Both the position numbers and the translations under genes were made by a program. DNA of 14,173 bases, from the NCBI GenBank assembly GCA_002503705.1, contig DASH01000008.1, positions 1 through 14,173 of the forward strand, given 5' to 3'. Under the pieces are notes generated by a model, which saw only the letters and a program-made list of their open reading frames with translations, searched no databases and was not told the origin of the DNA. Positions 5,909 through 11,746 of the stretch are shown piece after piece. The DNA is from Candidatus Woesearchaeota archaeon UBA153. GTDB lineage: Archaea > Nanobdellota > Nanobdellia > Woesearchaeales > UBA525. Within the stretch, counting starts at the first letter, position 1. Each line of letters opens with the position of its first letter.

Positions 5909-6158
5909 GTTTGACGCCCAGGAGCTTCGCCACTTCCTCCTCGGTGTAGTGCGCGCCGGATGCCATTCTCGCCCTTGCCGCTTCGATACGCTTGACTGCG
6001 TCACGGCTGAGCTTCCCGTCACGCTTCGCGAGCGTCGCAATCAAGACGAGCTTCCGGACGAGCTGGTCGTACGACTCGCTCGGGTGCTCGCGGAACGCAT
6101 CCATCGCGAGTTTCGTCTCTCCTCGTACTTTTATCGTCGTCACGGACACGGTATCCAT
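5901..6158 (-). CDS. relB: RHH-type antitoxin of the RelBE pair
   Basis: The 85-aa antitoxin, first gene of the pair. The N-terminal VTTIKVRGETKLAMDAFREH-to-LVLIA segment (residues ~6-42) has the strand-helix-helix order of an RHH DNA-binding domain and would repress the operon. The C-terminal half (KLSRDAVKRIEAARARM, then HYTEEEVAKLLGV) is helical and charged, as expected for the toxin-wrapping arm. The gene overlaps relE by 8 bp. The TATA box at 6174-6184 lies ~22-25 bases before the ATG, so the mRNA is leaderless. Three GTATN repeats at exact 10-bp spacing cover the start codon and box. The relB name follows from pairing with relE; sequence families of archaeal antitoxins are diverse. Confidence 0.85.
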   Translation of the reverse strand: MDTVSVTTIKVRGETKLAMDAFREHPSESYDQLVRKLVLIATLAKRDGKLSRDAVKRIEAARARMASGAHYTEEEVAKLLGVKHV

Positions 6159-6184
6159 CGGTATACCATCGTATACTTAAATGT
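6151..6184 (-). promoter_or_regulatory. relBE promoter with 10-bp-phased operator
   Basis: The TATA element ACATTTAAGTA (minus, 6174-6184) adjoins repeats GTATCCATCG (6151), GTATACCATC (6161) and GTATAC (6171), exactly one helical turn apart. GTATAC is itself a palindrome, so the site is symmetric, as expected for an RHH dimer array. Antitoxin bound here would cover both the box and the start of the leaderless mRNA. Confidence 0.55.
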
Positions 6185-6276
6185 TTTTCGGTCGCACTAC
6201 ACGACACATGAAAGAGGAACATCCTAGATAAATCTTCACCTCAAAAAACCGAAAACATTCCGACCAGAAGAAAAAC

Positions 6277-6285
6277 CTTTAAAAG
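6277..6285 (+). promoter_or_regulatory. TATA box of tRNA-Gln
   Basis: CTTTAAAAG, centred 32 bases before the mature 5' end, giving a predicted 5' leader of about 5 bases. Confidence 0.6.
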
Positions 6286-6312
6286 ACGCTCGACAACCAC
6301 GACGAGCAATAC

Positions 6313-6385
6313 AGCCCCGTAGTGTAGCGGCCAATCATTCAGCCCTCTGGAGGCTGAGACCTCGGTTCGAATCCGGGCGGGGCTA
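6313..6385 (+). tRNA. tRNA-Gln (anticodon CTG)
   Basis: All arms can be folded by eye. The acceptor stem is AGCCCCG/CGGGGCT (7 bp) with discriminator A at 6385. The D-arm GTGTAGCGGCCAATCAT is of the archaeal Gln/Glu type. The anticodon stem CAGCC/GGCTG carries the loop CTCTGGA (anticodon CTG, reading CAG). The T-stem CTCGG/CCGGG has a TTCGAAT loop. The length is 73 bases, there is no intron, and CCA is not encoded. The 3' part and the 10 bases after it recur twice downstream. Confidence 0.95.
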
Positions 6386-6395
6386 TCCTCGAGCG
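6375..6395 (+). repeat. tRNA-Gln 3'-end direct repeat, copy 1 (att-like)
   Basis: The 21 bases consist of the tRNA-Gln 3' end GGGCGGGGCTA (6375-6385) plus the next ten bases TCCTCGAGCG. They recur exactly at 6538-6558, 163 bp away. A direct repeat that spans a tRNA 3' end is the usual trace of integrase-mediated insertion. A 6-bp stem GAGCGC/GCGCTC (6391-6405) follows copy 1. Confidence 0.55.
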
Positions 6396-6410
6396 CGGAG
6401 CGCTCTCGGG

Positions 6411-6459
6411 AGCCCCGCCCGGTCCCGAGGACGAATTCCGAGGACACCGGGCGGGGCTA
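6411..6459 (+). other. tRNA-Gln acceptor/T-arm minihelix (pseudo-tRNA)
   Basis: AGCCCCGCCCGGT (6411-6423) pairs perfectly over 13 bp with ACCGGGCGGGGCT (6446-6458), followed by A at 6459. The outer 7 bp and the trailing A are identical to the acceptor stem and discriminator of the neighbouring tRNA-Gln; the inner 6 bp correspond to a T-stem. The 22-base loop holds CCGAGGAC twice around GAATT. The D and anticodon arms are absent. It may be a tRNA relic or a functional tRNA-like structure. It lies just downstream of tRNA-Gln and could be co-transcribed. Confidence 0.5.
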
Positions 6460-6506
6460 GTTCTGTGTTCTGAACGCAGGGTGCTGCCGACTGTCCGGAG
6501 GTCAGG

Positions 6507-6558
6507 CCCGGCCCCGAGGACGAATTCCGAGGACATCGGGCGGGGCTATCCTCGAGCG
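6507..6558 (+). repeat. Second partial tRNA-Gln 3' copy
   Basis: Bases 6507-6548 repeat 6418-6459 with two mismatches (offset 89 bp), including the CCGAGGAC pair and the acceptor 3' half ending in GGGGCTA. The last 21 bases of the unit (6538-6558) are identical to the tRNA-Gln 3' end and trailer. Just upstream (6488-6506) TCCGGAGGTCAGG loosely resembles the anticodon-loop side of tRNA-Gln, so this may be a decayed tRNA. No full cloverleaf can be folded. Confidence 0.5.
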
Positions 6559-6584
6559 GGAAGCGAGACTTTCAACGCGGCCCC

Positions 6585-6593
6585 TTCTTCGTC
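6585..6593. repeat. MITE target-site duplication, left
   Basis: TTCTTCGTC, identical to 6762-6770. Nine-base duplications are made by transposases such as IS903-group IS5 and some IS4 or IS1 family members. Confidence 0.8.
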
Positions 6594-6761
6594 GGCTCTT
6601 CGGCAAATCGCTTTCGCGTGGTCGCCAGCCGTTCGTCGCATCGCGTGTTCTTCCCCTTCTTCCGCGCCACCCCGCGGGGGGCATGTCCCCCGTCGCTCAC
6701 CGCAACCTCACGTCAAAAGCGACTCGCCTGACGCTGGCGACCATCCATTTGCCTAAGAGCC
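6594..6761. mobile_element. 168-bp MITE with 15-bp TIRs and 9-bp target duplication
   Basis: Terminal inverted repeats GGCTCTTCGGCAAAT (6594-6608) and ATTTGCCTAAGAGCC (6747-6761) match at 14 of 15 positions. A second, subterminal inverted repeat TGGTCGCCAGC/GCTGGCGACCA (6619-6629/6733-6743) is perfect. Immediately outside both ends stands the same 9-mer TTCTTCGTC (6585-6593 and 6762-6770), a target-site duplication. The inside has no usable ORF and holds GGGGG/CCCCC and GTCGCT/AGCGAC hairpins. It is therefore a miniature, non-autonomous transposable element that needs a transposase elsewhere. Its ends are unlike those of the IS at 13281-14173, so that transposase is not its source. The element sits directly upstream of the TATA box of the 6832 gene. 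Confidence 0.85.
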
Positions 6762-6770
6762 TTCTTCGTC
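6762..6770. repeat. MITE target-site duplication, right
   Basis: TTCTTCGTC, identical to 6585-6593; it ends 3 bp before the A/T box of the next promoter. Confidence 0.8.
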
Positions 6771-6773
6771 ACA

Positions 6774-6786
6774 ATATTTATATAGG
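6774..6786 (+). promoter_or_regulatory. TATA box of the two-gene membrane-protein unit
   Basis: ATATTTATATAGG lies ~50 bases before GTG 6832. It predicts a ~26-base leader carrying GAGGAGGGGTGA. It lies 13 bp from the MITE's right end, so the insertion may have changed what lies upstream of this promoter. Confidence 0.6.
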
Positions 6787-6831
6787 ATCGTTCTGTCGTT
6801 TTTTTCAGTCTTTTGAGGAGGGGTGAAGCGT

Positions 6832-7176
6832 GTGGCTTGTTTCATTGTTCCGAGCAGCGTCGCGGCATTGACGACCGTCTTCCGGAAGAAGTTTCCGGAG
6901 CGTTGGCGTGTGCAGTGGTTGAACGCCATGATTTGGGGTGGCGCGGTCGGGTTGGCGGTGGAGCACGTGGCCCATCAAGAGATCGTGCCGTGGTTTCCTT
7001 TCTTGACCGCCATGCGCAGTCCCGCTGAAGCCGCGGCGATGCTGAAAGAGATGGCGCTCGTCGGCATACCGATGACGCTCGCGCTCGTCGGAGTGTGGGT
7101 CGTGATGGTCGTCGTCTCCGAACGGTTCTTGACGACGAGGGACGCGCCTGCGCGCGCGGTTGTGGCGAGGAGGTGA
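6832..7176 (+). CDS. Two-helix membrane protein, first of a tandem pair
   Basis: A 114-aa protein of unknown function. Membrane helices are predicted at ~30-46 (LNAMIWGGAVGLAVEHV region) and ~74-98 (MALVGIPMTLALVGVWVVMVVV), with an N-terminal basic amphipathic stretch and a basic tail. Between the helices lies EHVAHQEIVPWFPF. GTG 6832 is chosen because GGGGTGA lies ~5 bases upstream; the alternative GTG 6823 is inside that ribosome site. The stop TGA at 7174-7176 is part of the next gene's Shine-Dalgarno, so the pair is coupled. The downstream gene has a matching layout (D/E-H-V after helix 1 and a Gly-Val/Ile-Trp helix 2), suggesting duplication. Confidence 0.7.
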   Translation: MACFIVPSSVAALTTVFRKKFPERWRVQWLNAMIWGGAVGLAVEHVAHQEIVPWFPFLTAMRSPAEAAAMLKEMALVGIPMTLALVGVWVVMVVVSERFLTTRDAPARAVVARR

Positions 7177-7181
7177 GCGTC

Positions 7182-7490
7182 GTGTGGCTTGTGGTCGTAC
7201 TCCTCGCTTTGAGCGCCGCCATCGCGGCGTTCGTCTTGTTGAAGCGCCAACGGAGAACGTACAAGCTCGGTCTGCTCGTCCTCATGCTTGCCGGAACGTT
7301 CGTCATGGTGCTCGTCGATCACGTCATCGCTTTCCTCGAGGAGGGAACGTTCCTCGAAGTCGCGACTGACGGTCTCATCAAGAACGGGGTCGCGCTGGGA
7401 CTCGCGATGATCGCGCCCCTCATCGGGATTTGGGGGCTCCTCGTGGTGGCTTCGCGAAGAAAAGCCCGTCACGCTTCCCGAGAGTCCTGA
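7182..7490 (+). CDS. Two-helix membrane protein, second of a tandem pair
   Basis: A 102-aa protein with GGAGGTGA (7169-7176) 5 bases before GTG 7182, the best ribosome site in the window. Helix segments: a hydrophobic N-terminus (MWLVVVLLALSAAIAAFVLL), a second one after KRQRRTYKLG (LLVLMLAGTFVMVLVDHVIAF), and a third near the C-terminus (LGLAMIAPLIGIWGLLVVAS). The VDHVIAFLEEG and GIWGLLVVASRR parts align by eye with EHVAHQEIVPW and GVWVVMVVVSER of the gene before it. No enzymatic motif is seen. It may form a complex with its neighbour. The annotated start discards an upstream in-frame extension that lies inside the previous gene. Confidence 0.75.
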   Translation: MWLVVVLLALSAAIAAFVLLKRQRRTYKLGLLVLMLAGTFVMVLVDHVIAFLEEGTFLEVATDGLIKNGVALGLAMIAPLIGIWGLLVVASRRKARHASRES

Positions 7491-7526
7491 TGCTGGACGG
7501 TCATGATGGTGGTCGGTGAGGGGGCG

Positions 7527-9536
7527 TCACGCGTTGTTCTCGGCGCGGATCCAGCGGACGTCGTACGGTTTGAGCGTGACGGTGAACGCGTCCATCTCGA
7601 TCGAGTCGTCCACGGTCAAGTGTCGTTTCTGGACGATGTCGTAGAGTTTGCCGCGCAGGCCGAGCTCGCGCGCCGCGGCGGTGTATTGTTGTTCGCGCGG
7701 CGTCACGTTGATGAGGACGAGGATGCGCTGCTGTTGGTCCGTGCTCGTGCGGAGGAGGGAGAAGACCGCGTCGTTCTGGAGGAGGATGCGCTGCTCGGCT
7801 CCCGGGTGGAACGCTTTGTTCGCGCCGCGGAGGTGGAGGAGCTCTTTGAGGTTCGTGAACACGCCACGCGTGCGCCCTTCCGCGGCGAGCATCGTTTCGA
7901 CGTCCGCGAGGAGGAAGTTCTCGCGGTTGATGTCGCGTTGCGTCTTCGTCTTCGCGACGGTTTGCACGTCGTTCTTCGTCCCGAACAGGCTGTGCAGGTA
8001 GATGCCCGGGACGCCTTTGATGCTGAGCGAGACACTGATCGACGCGAGGTACCGTTTGACCGCGAGCTCTTCCGGCTCTCCAGGGATGTTGTTGAGCGCG
8101 TCCCACCACGTGATGTTCAGCTCGTACGGCTCGTTTTTCATGCCTCTGCTCTTGTACTGGACGAGGCTGCCGCGCTTGCGCGCCTCCTTGATGAGGAACG
8201 AGACCTCTTTCACGGGGAGCACTCGTTTCGCGGGCATGAGGCCGATGCCGTCGTGGCTGGCGAGGAAGTTGAAGTAGCTGCACGTCGTCGGCGCGCTCTC
8301 GAGTCGGTCGGCCCATCGCGAGATGTGCTTCGCGTTCTCTTTGTAGAACGTGTGGAGGACGAGCGGGGGGAGCGCGAAGTTGTACACCATTTGCGCTTCG
8401 TTCATGCCGGAGCCGAAGTACTTGACGTTGAGCGCGTGCGGCACGTTCGTCTCGGTGATGAGGCTGACGCTCGGCGCCGCGAGGTCGAGCACGTCGCGCA
8501 GGAGTTGGACGATGGTGTGCGTCTGCTTGAGGTGGACGCAGCTCGTCCCGATCTCTTTCCAGAGGTAGTTGACCGCGTCGAGCCTGATGAGGAGGGCGCC
8601 GTGGCTCGCGTAGGAGAGGATGGCATTGATGACGCGGAGGAGGACGTGCGGTTCTCGATAGTTGAGGTCCACTTGGTCGGCGTTGAACGTCGTCCAGACG
8701 TAGCGTGTCGTCTTCTCCCGCGTCTTGAAGGGGGTGAGCAGTGGCGTCGTGCGCGGCCGCACGATCTTCGCGAGCTCGTGCGGAGGGATCGCGTCTTTGG
8801 TGTCGTACGCGATGAAGTGGTCCTTGTACGCGGGGTTGCCGTCGAGGAACTCTTCGAACCAGTGGCTCTTCCGGCTCGCATGGTTGAAGACGCCGTCGAA
8901 CATGAGTTTGTACTGGTCGCCGAGACGGTCGATGTCGTTCCACGTCCCGAAGGAGGGGTCGACTCGTTGATAGTTGATGACGGAGAAACCGCGGTCGCTG
9001 GAGGAGGGGTAGAATGGGAGGAGGTGGACGGTGGTGAACGCGTCGCCGAGGTGCGTCTCGGCGAAGGTTCCGAACGTCGCGAGCGGTTTCCCGCGCGGCG
9101 AGCGTATCGAGTCAGGGTACGTGATGAGCACCGCGTCTTTCTGGGTGAAGCGTTCTCGCGGGTTGAAGTGCGCGTCGCGGCGCGCGAGCTTTCCAGGTTT
9201 CGAGCGGCGGAACGAGGCGATGCGCGCTTCGATTAAGTGGAACGTTTCGCGGCCGCGCTCCTCGCCGTAGAGGAAAATGAGCTTGGAGAGCAGGCTTTTC
9301 TTCTTGTCGCGGTACGTCAGGCGTGCCGGTCTCGGCCGCTTGCGGGTGTCGCCGAACGCGAAGCGGGTGATGCTGCGGTGGAATTGCGATGCCGCCTTGA
9401 GGAGTTCGCGCGGCGCGTTCCCCGCCTCTTTCGTGATCGTCATCGCTCCTTCGAAGACCGCGTCCGCCACGCCGAGGGTTGTCTTGACGACGAAGTCGGA
9501 GACGTCGTCGAGCGGGGTGTTGTGTCGTCGCGCCAC
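7527..9536 (-). CDS. GH13_18-type glycoside phosphorylase (sucrose/glucosylglycerate phosphorylase-like)
   Basis: A 669-aa alpha-amylase-superfamily enzyme of the subfamily that phosphorolyses sucrose, sucrose 6F-phosphate or glucosylglycerate. Its motifs are those of GH13_18: HLLPFYPSSSDRGFSV, DPSFGTWNDI, MFDGVFNHAS, then LIRLDAVNYLWKEIG (nucleophile D320), LITETNVPH (acid/base E362) and FLASHDGIG (D429). The C-terminal ~100 residues form the usual small beta domain. About 115 N-terminal residues precede the catalytic domain and include a helix-rich basic stretch, longer than in the bacterial enzymes I know. GTG 9536 is preferred to GTG 9581 because a CATATTAA box at 9558-9566 lies 26 bases upstream (leaderless). 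Which acceptor sugar is used cannot be told. There is no transporter or kinase gene beside it; it is divergent from the rad50-like gene. Confidence 0.92.
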   Translation of the reverse strand: MARRHNTPLDDVSDFVVKTTLGVADAVFEGAMTITKEAGNAPRELLKAASQFHRSITRFAFGDTRKRPRPARLTYRDKKKSLLSKLIFLYGEERGRETFHLIEARIASFRRSKPGKLARRDAHFNPRERFTQKDAVLITYPDSIRSPRGKPLATFGTFAETHLGDAFTTVHLLPFYPSSSDRGFSVINYQRVDPSFGTWNDIDRLGDQYKLMFDGVFNHASRKSHWFEEFLDGNPAYKDHFIAYDTKDAIPPHELAKIVRPRTTPLLTPFKTREKTTRYVWTTFNADQVDLNYREPHVLLRVINAILSYASHGALLIRLDAVNYLWKEIGTSCVHLKQTHTIVQLLRDVLDLAAPSVSLITETNVPHALNVKYFGSGMNEAQMVYNFALPPLVLHTFYKENAKHISRWADRLESAPTTCSYFNFLASHDGIGLMPAKRVLPVKEVSFLIKEARKRGSLVQYKSRGMKNEPYELNITWWDALNNIPGEPEELAVKRYLASISVSLSIKGVPGIYLHSLFGTKNDVQTVAKTKTQRDINRENFLLADVETMLAAEGRTRGVFTNLKELLHLRGANKAFHPGAEQRILLQNDAVFSLLRTSTDQQQRILVLINVTPREQQYTAAARELGLRGKLYDIVQKRHLTVDDSIEMDAFTVTLKPYDVRWIRAENNA

Positions 9537-9557
9537 GCGTTCCGTTCGAGAAGGAGG

Positions 9558-9566
9558 GTTAATATG
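9558..9566 (-). promoter_or_regulatory. TATA box of the phosphorylase gene
   Basis: CATATTAAC on the minus strand, centred 26 bases before GTG 9536. It falls inside the longer reading (start 9581), which argues against that start. Confidence 0.5.
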
Positions 9567-9647
9567 TTTTTTGGTGCGCACTTTCCGTGTGGGGGTGTGC
9601 GCTCGTCACTCTCCTCGAGAACGCGCCACTGGCCACGCGCACCGAAT

Positions 9648-9658
9648 CTTTTTAAACC
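9648..9658 (+). promoter_or_regulatory. TATA box of the Rad50-like gene
   Basis: CTTTTTAAACC, centred 27 bases before ATG 9680; the mRNA is expected to be leaderless. Confidence 0.65.
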
Positions 9659-9679
9659 CGTGGGTGCTGCCCGCGCTCC

Positions 9680-11746
9680 ATGCGACTCCTCTCGTTGCGG
9701 CTCGAGAACATCCGTTCGTACGTCTCCGCGAGCATCGCGTTCCCCGTCGGCATCACGCTGCTCGCCGGCGATATCGGCGCCGGGAAGTCCACGCTCTTGC
9801 TCGCGCTCGAGTTCGCCTTGTTCGGCGTCCAGCGCGGTGAGATCGGCGCCGCGGGTTTGTTGCGTCACGGCGCGAGGAATGGCGCGGTCACGTTGACGCT
9901 TGAGATCGAGGGGAAGACGGTCGTCATCACGCGCTCGCTCAAGCGGTCGTCGCAAGGCATTAGTCAAGAGGCGGGCACGCTCGTCGTCGACGGCGTCCAG
10001 GTGGACGCGACCGCGCAAGAGCTCAAGGCGCGCATTCTCGGACTGCTCCGCTACCCGCCGAGCCTGCTCTCCAAGGGCAAGAGCCCGTTGTTCCGCTACA
10101 CCGTCTACACGCCGCAAGAGGAGATGAAATCGATCTTGTACGAGACTGCGGACGAGCGTCTCGAGACGTTGCGTAAGCTGTTCGACATGGACAAGTACAA
10201 GCGCGTCGCGGAGAACGGCGTTTTGCTGGTGCGGGAGCTGAAGAAGGAGGAGGCGATCGTCGCGGCGAGAATCGACGAGCTCTCGCGGACGTTGATGGAC
10301 GAGGCCCGCCTTCGTGAGCGCCAGATGGCCTTGGAGAGCTCGGTGGCGGAGAAGAGCGTCATCGTTAAGAAAACTGAGTCTGAGTTCCAAGGATGCCAGG
10401 CCGCGTTGGATGTCGTCGACAAGGAACGTTTCTTGTTGGAAGAAAAGAAGAAGCAGCACGCGGTCGCCCAGAATTCCCTCACGCACTGCCGTTCGAGGTT
10501 GGAGGAGGGGGCGCGGGAGCGGAAGCGCATCGCCGGCCTCATCGCCGAGACGGAGACGCAACTGGCGGGCGCCGTCACCGAGGACGGTTCGTTGGCGGAG
10601 CGGGAAGCGAAGCTACTCGAGCACGAGAAGCTCCTCGCGGGCAAGGAACGGGACATCCTCAGGTTGGAAACGACCCTGCACGATACGATCCTTCGTTCGA
10701 CGAAAACAATCACGGGCATCTCCTCGTTGACCACGTGCCCGACCTGCGCGCAGAGCGTCGACGACGCGCACAAGCTGCGGATCAAGAACGACGAAGAGGC
10801 GAAAATCGTCGAGGCGAAAGGCAAGCTGGCGACTCTGGACAAGGTCAAGCAGGAGTTGAACGAAAAGAGACGCCAGTTCGACTTGAAGAAGGCAGAACTG
10901 TTGCAGCGGCAGAAGCTCGTCGAGGCGAACAAGGTCACGCTGCACTCGCTCGGCATCCAGCGCGACCGGCTGAAGCTCCTCGACGAGCTGCGGGAGAAGC
11001 TACGAAGCGACGAGGCCAACGCGGTCGCGGCGGCGGAACGGCTCTCGGCGGAGCTGAAATCGTTCTCCGCTTTCGACGAGGAAGGGTACCGCCTGCGCAA
11101 GGCGGCCCTGGAAGCGGCGCGACGCGCCCACCAGGCCGCGGCCATCGCCCTCGCCGAGCGCAAGCGCGACCAGGTCGCGTTGCACGCGGAGCTCGAGAAG
11201 TTGAATGAAAAAAAGAAGGAGAAGGGCGAACGAGAGCGGGAGCTCGCCGTCCTCCGGAAACGCACGGAGTGGCTCAACCGCCACTTGCTCCCCGTCGCGA
11301 GCGGCATCGAGAAAGCGCTCTTCTCCTCCGTGTATCACGTCTTCAACGACGCGTTCCGCGACTGGTTCGCCGCGCTCATCGAGGACGAAGCGCTCACCGT
11401 CCGCCTCGACAGCGCGTTCACCCCGGTCCTGACCCAGAACGGGTACGAGACCTCCATCGACCACTTGAGCGGCGGCGAGAAGACGAGCGTCGCGCTCGCC
11501 TACCGCCTCGCCTTGAACAAGGCGGTGAACGAGTTCCTGAACATGAGCGCGACGAGAGACCTCTTAATTCTCGACGAGCCCACGGACGGGTTCAGCGGCG
11601 AACAGCTCGACCGCGTCCGCGACATCCTCGGACAGCTCAAGCTGCAACAGATCATCATCGTCAGCCACGAAGAACAATTGGAAGGCTACGCCGACCACGT
11701 CTTGCGCGTCTCGAAATCAGGCCATGAGAGCCGGGTGGAAGCGTGA
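9680..11746 (+). CDS. Rad50/SbcC-like ABC ATPase with zinc hook
   Basis: A DNA-repair-type SMC-like ATPase of 688 aa, shorter than the ~850-900 aa of usual archaeal Rad50 because its coiled coils are short. In order: LRLENIRSY N-terminus, Walker A GDIGAGKST (30-38), Q-loop TVYTPQEE (Q146), coiled coil ~185-345, zinc hook CPTC (C353-C356, almost exactly at the middle), coiled coil ~365-530, signature LSGGEK (596-601), Walker B LLILDEPTDG (D632, E633) and H-loop IVSHEE (H663). All catalytic residues are present. It would dimerise through the hook and clamp DNA ends. The last 4 bases overlap the phosphoesterase gene (GTGA), giving a nuclease-ATPase pair like SbcC-SbcD, but no standard Mre11, HerA or NurA gene is in the window. 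Confidence 0.95.
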   Translation: MRLLSLRLENIRSYVSASIAFPVGITLLAGDIGAGKSTLLLALEFALFGVQRGEIGAAGLLRHGARNGAVTLTLEIEGKTVVITRSLKRSSQGISQEAGTLVVDGVQVDATAQELKARILGLLRYPPSLLSKGKSPLFRYTVYTPQEEMKSILYETADERLETLRKLFDMDKYKRVAENGVLLVRELKKEEAIVAARIDELSRTLMDEARLRERQMALESSVAEKSVIVKKTESEFQGCQAALDVVDKERFLLEEKKKQHAVAQNSLTHCRSRLEEGARERKRIAGLIAETETQLAGAVTEDGSLAEREAKLLEHEKLLAGKERDILRLETTLHDTILRSTKTITGISSLTTCPTCAQSVDDAHKLRIKNDEEAKIVEAKGKLATLDKVKQELNEKRRQFDLKKAELLQRQKLVEANKVTLHSLGIQRDRLKLLDELREKLRSDEANAVAAAERLSAELKSFSAFDEEGYRLRKAALEAARRAHQAAAIALAERKRDQVALHAELEKLNEKKKEKGERERELAVLRKRTEWLNRHLLPVASGIEKALFSSVYHVFNDAFRDWFAALIEDEALTVRLDSAFTPVLTQNGYETSIDHLSGGEKTSVALAYRLALNKAVNEFLNMSATRDLLILDEPTDGFSGEQLDRVRDILGQLKLQQIIIVSHEEQLEGYADHVLRVSKSGHESRVEA

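Noticed and set aside
6013..6040. Longer RelE starting at 6040
   Set aside because: The added 44 residues are out-of-frame antitoxin coding; family length and the overlapping ATG at 5908 fit the short form.
6241..6536. Minus-strand ORFs over tRNA-Gln and its repeats
   Set aside because: They translate the antisense of a tRNA and its duplicated ends, a known source of spurious proteins; their shared N-terminus comes from the repeat.
6594..6761. Long-stem structured non-coding RNA
   Set aside because: The stems are explained by terminal inverted repeats, and the exact 9-bp direct repeats outside both ends point to a transposed element. No SRP or RNase P RNA core motif was seen.
7503..9236. 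577-aa plus-strand ORF and the 480-aa out-of-frame minus ORF over the phosphorylase
   Set aside because: Both are shadows of the GH13_18 gene, with low-complexity Val/Glu/Asp or Arg/Pro composition and no family motif.
9440..11307. Long minus-strand ORFs over the Rad50-like gene
   Set aside because: Leu/Arg- or Ser-rich mirror frames of a coiled-coil gene; the plus strand has Walker A, hook, signature and Walker B.
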